Assembly: GCF_000955975.1 (NCBI RefSeq)
Contig: NZ_JYJF01000142.1
Span: 1-15,074, forward strand
Direction: 5' to 3'
Source: Saccharothrix sp. ST-888
GTDB lineage: Bacteria > Actinomycetota > Actinomycetes > Streptomycetales > Streptomycetaceae
DNA: 15,074 nt
Numbering within the stretch: the first letter of the stretch is position 1; every line of letters begins with the position of its first letter. Below the pieces are notes generated by a model. It was given only the letters and a program-made list of their open reading frames with translations. It made no database searches and was not told the origin of the DNA. The position numbers and the translations under genes were made by a program. Below, in pieces: positions 12,571 to 15,074 of the stretch.

Positions 12571-14160
12571 ATGACCGAGGCGCCGTACGACCCGCACACC
12601 ACCGCCGGAAAGCTCGCCGACCTGCGGCGCAGGCTCGACGAGGCGGTGCACTCCGGCTCCTCGGCCGCAGTCGAGAAGCAGCACGCCAAGGGCAAGCTGA
12701 CCGCCCGTGAGCGGGTCGCCGAACTGCTGGACGAGGACTCCTTCGTGGAGTTCGACGAGTTCGCCCGCCACCGCTCCACCAACTTCGGCCAGGAGAAGAA
12801 CCGGCCGTACGGCGACGGAGTGGTCACCGGCTACGGCACGGTCGACGGCCGTCAGGTGGCCGTCTTCGCCCAGGACTTCACCGTCTTCGGCGGCTCGCTG
12901 GGCGAGGTCTTCGGCGAGAAGATCGTCAAGGTGATGGACTTCGCTCTGAAGACCGGCTGCCCGATCATCGGCATCAACGACTCCGGCGGCGCCCGGATCC
13001 AGGAGGGCGTGGTCTCGCTCGGCCTGTACGGCGAGATCTTCCGCCGCAACGTGCACGCCTCCGGTGTCATCCCGCAGATCTCGCTGATCATGGGCCCGTG
13101 CGCGGGCGGCGCGGTCTACTCCCCCGCCGTCACCGACTTCGTGGTGATGGCCGACCAGACCTCGCACATGTTCATCACCGGCCCCGACGTCATCAAGACG
13201 GTCACCGGCGAGGACGTCGGCATGGAGGAGCTGGGCGGCGCGCGCACCCACAACACCAAGTCCGGCAACGCGCACTACCTGGCCGCCGACGAGAAGGAGG
13301 CGGTGGAGTACGTCAAGAACCTGCTGTCGTACCTGCCGTCCAACAACCTCTCCGACCCGCCGGTCTACCCGGAGCAGGCCGACCTCTCGGTGACGGACGA
13401 GGACCTGGAACTCGACAGCCTCGTGCCGGACTCGGCGAACCAGCCGTACGACATGCACACGGTGATCGAACACATCCTGGACGACGGCGAGTTCCTGGAG
13501 ACCCAGCCGCTGTACGCGGGGAACATCATCACCGGCTTCGGCCGGGTCGAGGGCCACCCGGTGGGTGTGGTCGGCAACCAGCCGATGGACCTGGCCGGCT
13601 GCCTGGACATCGCCGCCAGCGAGAAGGCCGCGCGCTTCGTGCGGACCTGCGACGCCTTCAACATCCCGGTGCTCACGTTCGTGGACGTCCCCGGCTTCCT
13701 GCCCGGCACCGGCCAGGAGTGGGACGGCATCATCCGCCGCGGCGCCAAGCTGATCTTCGCCTACGCCGAGGCCACCGTCCCGCTGATCACCGTGATCACC
13801 CGCAAGGCCTTCGGCGGCGCGTACGACGTCATGGGCTCCAAGCACCTGGGCGCCGACCTCAACCTCGCCTGGCCGACCGCGCAGATCGCCGTCATGGGCG
13901 CCCAGGGCGCGGTCAACATCCTGCACCGGCGCGAGATCGCCGAGGCGGACGCCACCGGGACCGCCGACGCCAAGCGCGCCGAACTGCTCGCCTCCTACGA
14001 GGACACCCTGCTCAACCCCTACCTGGCCGCCGAACGCGGCTACGTGGACGCCGTGATCGCCCCGAGCGAGACCCGTCGGCACATCGTGCGCGGGCTGCGG
14101 GCGCTGCGCGGCAAGCGCGAGGTACTGCCGCCCAAGAAGCACGGCAACATCCCGCTGTAG
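12571..14160 (+). CDS. pccB: Propionyl-CoA carboxylase beta (carboxyltransferase) subunit
   Basis: A 529-aa carboxyltransferase subunit that moves the carboxyl group from biotin to propionyl-CoA, giving methylmalonyl-CoA. Family blocks include VEKQHAKGKLTARERV, STNFGQEKNRPYGDGVVTGYG, INDSGGARIQEGV (acyl-CoA oxyanion hole), MGPCAGGAVYSPAVTDF, DVPGFLPGTGQEWDGIIRRGAKL (second oxyanion hole) and KAFGGAYDVMGSKHLGADLNLAWP. Asp419 in GGAYDVM corresponds to the residue (Asp422 in S. coelicolor PccB) that favours propionyl- over acetyl-CoA. The ATG at 12571 follows GGGAGAG by about 8 nt. The alpha (biotin carboxylase/BCCP) subunit is not in the window; the epsilon subunit follows after 46 bp. The product feeds polyketide and odd-chain metabolism. 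Identification is secure. Confidence 0.98.
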   Translation: MTEAPYDPHTTAGKLADLRRRLDEAVHSGSSAAVEKQHAKGKLTARERVAELLDEDSFVEFDEFARHRSTNFGQEKNRPYGDGVVTGYGTVDGRQVAVFAQDFTVFGGSLGEVFGEKIVKVMDFALKTGCPIIGINDSGGARIQEGVVSLGLYGEIFRRNVHASGVIPQISLIMGPCAGGAVYSPAVTDFVVMADQTSHMFITGPDVIKTVTGEDVGMEELGGARTHNTKSGNAHYLAADEKEAVEYVKNLLSYLPSNNLSDPPVYPEQADLSVTDEDLELDSLVPDSANQPYDMHTVIEHILDDGEFLETQPLYAGNIITGFGRVEGHPVGVVGNQPMDLAGCLDIAASEKAARFVRTCDAFNIPVLTFVDVPGFLPGTGQEWDGIIRRGAKLIFAYAEATVPLITVITRKAFGGAYDVMGSKHLGADLNLAWPTAQIAVMGAQGAVNILHRREIAEADATGTADAKRAELLASYEDTLLNPYLAAERGYVDAVIAPSETRRHIVRGLRALRGKREVLPPKKHGNIPL

Positions 14161-14206
14161 CCGGACCTTTCGCACACTTTCGCACCGGTCCGAACAGGAA
14201 GAGGAT

Positions 14207-14431
14207 GTGAGCATGCCTCCGATTCAGGTGCTGCACGGGCAGCCGACCCCCGAGGAGCTGGCCACCGTCCTGGCGGTGGTCCAAGCCCGGGCCGCCGCCG
14301 CACAGGCCGCCGCCGAGGCGGCCCGACGGGCGGGCGGCCCGGCCTCCGCATGGAACGACCGGGCCCGGCGGATGCGCCGCATCCCGCAGCACGGCGCCCA
14401 CGCCTGGCGCACCTCCGGCTGGGCCGGGTAG
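14207..14431 (+). CDS. pccE: Acyl-CoA carboxylase epsilon subunit
   Basis: A 74-aa protein directly after pccB, the known position of the small epsilon subunit that stabilises and stimulates actinobacterial acyl-CoA carboxylases. It has the expected features: an N-terminal IQVLHGQPTPEELATVLAVV segment, an alanine-rich helix, and a C-terminal part with aromatic and basic residues (SAWNDRARRMR, HAWRTSGWAG) like the C-terminus of other epsilon subunits. GTG 14207 (MSMPPIQ) and ATG 14213 (MPPIQ) are both possible; GGAAG is 5 nt before the first and GAGG is 8 nt before the second. It is probably co-transcribed with pccB. The assignment rests on size, context and pattern, since the family is poorly conserved. 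Confidence 0.88.
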   Translation: MSMPPIQVLHGQPTPEELATVLAVVQARAAAAQAAAEAARRAGGPASAWNDRARRMRRIPQHGAHAWRTSGWAG

Positions 14432-14439
14432 CTCCGGCA

Positions 14440-14483
14440 GTGACCGCTCACTTCCTGCGTACCCACGGGAGGTGAGCGGTCAC
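14440..14483 (+). terminator. Long hairpin after pccE
   Basis: GTGACCGCTCAC (14440-14451) and GTGAGCGGTCAC (14472-14483) are perfect 12-bp arms, and pairing extends inward with mixed pairs to about 18 bp, leaving an 8-nt loop at 14458-14465. It starts 9 bp after the pccE stop, so a terminator for pccB-pccE is the simplest reading. There is no T-run. Each arm is itself a dyad (GTGA-N4-TCAC), so protein binding is another possibility. Confidence 0.7.
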
Positions 14484-14487
14484 GACC

Positions 14488-14503
14488 TGACACTGATGTG
14501 TCA
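14488..14503. promoter_or_regulatory. Palindrome TGACAC-N4-GTGTCA
   Basis: A perfect 6-bp inverted repeat with a 4-bp centre, immediately after the pccE hairpin and 78 bp before mmpB. Its size and gap fit a dimeric repressor site; a second small hairpin is the alternative. No regulator can be named. Confidence 0.4.
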
Positions 14504-14529
14504 TGTGCGCAGCAGAAATACGGACGAAC

Positions 14530-14545
14530 TGAGTACGGATACTCA
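14530..14545. promoter_or_regulatory. Palindrome TGAGTA-N4-TACTCA upstream of mmpB
   Basis: A perfect 6-bp inverted repeat with centre CGGA, 36-51 bp before the mmpB start, within a patch of lower GC (about 14510-14547). The distance and composition suggest an operator or activator site at the mmpB promoter. I cannot assign a binding protein. Confidence 0.45.
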
Positions 14546-14580
14546 AGCGCCCGGCACACCCTCCGACGCAGGCTGGACGG

Positions 14581-14709
14581 GTGCTCTGGTCAGACCCCCG
14601 GGACGAGCCCTCGCCCGAAACCCGGCAGGTGCAGGAGCGCCTGCGCCGAGCCGGTCCGATCCTTGCCACCCTCCTGCTGGTGGCCGCCGTCGCGCTGATG
14701 CTGTTCTGA
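14581..14709 (+). CDS. mmpB: Small single-pass membrane protein, MmpB-like
   Basis: A 42-aa protein starting at GTG 14581: MLWSDPRDEPSPETRQVQER, then a basic LRRAGP and a hydrophobic stretch to the end (about residues 25-42, ILATLLLVAAVALMLF). It should be a tail-anchored or single-span membrane protein with a cytoplasmic N-terminus. The MLWSDP...EP opening and the place after the pccB-pccE genes match my memory of the morphogenic membrane protein MmpB of Streptomyces; the role in morphogenesis comes from that family name, not from the sequence. The ribosome binding site is weak. It is easily missed by gene callers because of its size. Confidence 0.75.
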   Translation: MLWSDPRDEPSPETRQVQERLRRAGPILATLLLVAAVALMLF

Positions 14710-14768
14710 TCCGGGTGCACCCCGGCCTGATCCGACCGCTCCCCGGCCGGCCCCGCGGCCGGACCGCA

Positions 14769-14774
14769 TAGGCT
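14769..14774 (+). promoter_or_regulatory. -10 element for maf, leaderless geometry
   Basis: TAGGCT lies 7 nt before the maf ATG, so transcription could begin at the start codon; no Shine-Dalgarno is present. A GC hairpin CCGGCC (14743-14748) / GGCCGG (14757-14762) lies just upstream and may terminate mmpB transcription. Confidence 0.45.
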
Positions 14775-14781
14775 TGGCCGC

Positions 14782-15074
14782 ATGACCAACCGCACCCTCG
14801 TCCTCGCCTCCGCCTCCCCCGCCCGGCTCGGGCTGCTGCGCCAGGCCGGCCTGGACCCGCAGGTGATCGTCAGCGGTGTGGACGAGGACGCGCTGAGCGC
14901 ACCGACCCCCGGCGAGCTGGCCCTGGTCCTGGCCGAGGCCAAGGCCCGCGCGGTCGCCTCCCAGCTCACCGACGGCCAGCTGGTGATCGGCTGCGACTCC
15001 GTCCTGGAACTGGACGGCCAGGCCCTCGGCAAGCCCGCCGACGCCGCCGAGGCGCTGGCCCGCTGGCAGTCCAT
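14782..15074 (+). CDS. maf: Maf-family nucleotide pyrophosphatase, 3' end missing
   Basis: The first 97 codons are present and the frame is open at the window edge. Maf proteins are house-cleaning pyrophosphatases that hydrolyse (modified) NTPs to NMPs. The N-terminal signature is LVLASASPARLGLLRQAGLD, where the usual SPRR has become SPAR. This is followed by VSGVDEDAL and LVIGCDSVLELDGQALGKP, which holds the conserved acidic site residue. Start ATG 14782 is set by the conserved MTNRTLVLASASPARL opening and the upstream -10 spacing. In the family this protein is cytosolic. Whether it acts on dTTP/UTP or on m7GTP-type nucleotides cannot be judged from the fragment. Confidence 0.95.
   Translation, partial: MTNRTLVLASASPARLGLLRQAGLDPQVIVSGVDEDALSAPTPGELALVLAEAKARAVASQLTDGQLVIGCDSVLELDGQALGKPADAAEALARWQS

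Noticed and set aside
12475..14214. A 579-codon minus-strand frame opposite pccB
   Set aside because: It is antisense to a fully recognisable carboxyltransferase and contains only biased low-complexity sequence.
1..15074. CRISPR arrays, tRNA/rRNA genes, insertion sequences, prophage genes and rare TTA codons
   Set aside because: I looked for spaced direct repeats, cloverleaf-type sequences, transposase motifs and leucine TTA codons in the real genes and saw none.

Overview
The window is about 15 kb of very GC-rich DNA with the strong G/C third-position bias of an actinomycete. The genes point to Streptomycetaceae (Streptomyces, Kitasatospora or a close relative): a class III adenylate cyclase beside a monofunctional biotin ligase, a pccB-pccE pair, a MmpB-type small membrane protein, and a HutH with the Cys-Ser-Gly MIO triad. 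Nearly all of it reads as ordinary chromosomal core sequence. I saw no transposase, integrase, CRISPR array, tRNA or rRNA gene.

Positions 1-6413 form a histidine-utilisation (hut) region, all on the minus strand. In transcriptional order it holds hutH (histidine ammonia-lyase), an RpiR/SIS-type regulator, a small CxxC protein, hutU (urocanate hydratase), and an M20-family amidohydrolase that overlaps hutU by 4 bp and runs off the left edge. Histidine would go to urocanate (HutH) and then to imidazolonepropionate (HutU). The amidohydrolase may serve the last, N-formylglutamate, step. A nested set of perfect inverted repeats lies between hutH and the regulator.

Positions 6598-7837 hold fdhD (sulfur carrier for formate dehydrogenase, plus strand), divergent from hutH. 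It converges on a small signal-peptide protein with a (Lys-Ser)n tract and one C-terminal membrane span. A short hairpin separates the two stops.

Positions 8019-11095 hold two second-messenger enzymes in tandem on the minus strand: a GAF-GGDEF-GAF diguanylate cyclase (c-di-GMP) and a class III adenylate cyclase (cAMP).

Positions 11302-15074 form the biotin-carboxylase region. birA (minus) is divergent from pccB-pccE (plus), with a 375-bp control region between them. After pccE come three separate inverted repeats, then mmpB and the start of maf. Several starts (birA, maf, perhaps hutH) have a -10-like hexamer placed for leaderless transcription. The least explained signals are the nested repeat at 4629-4777, the dyad cluster at 14440-14545, the (KS)n membrane protein, and the assignment of the M20 enzyme to histidine breakdown.
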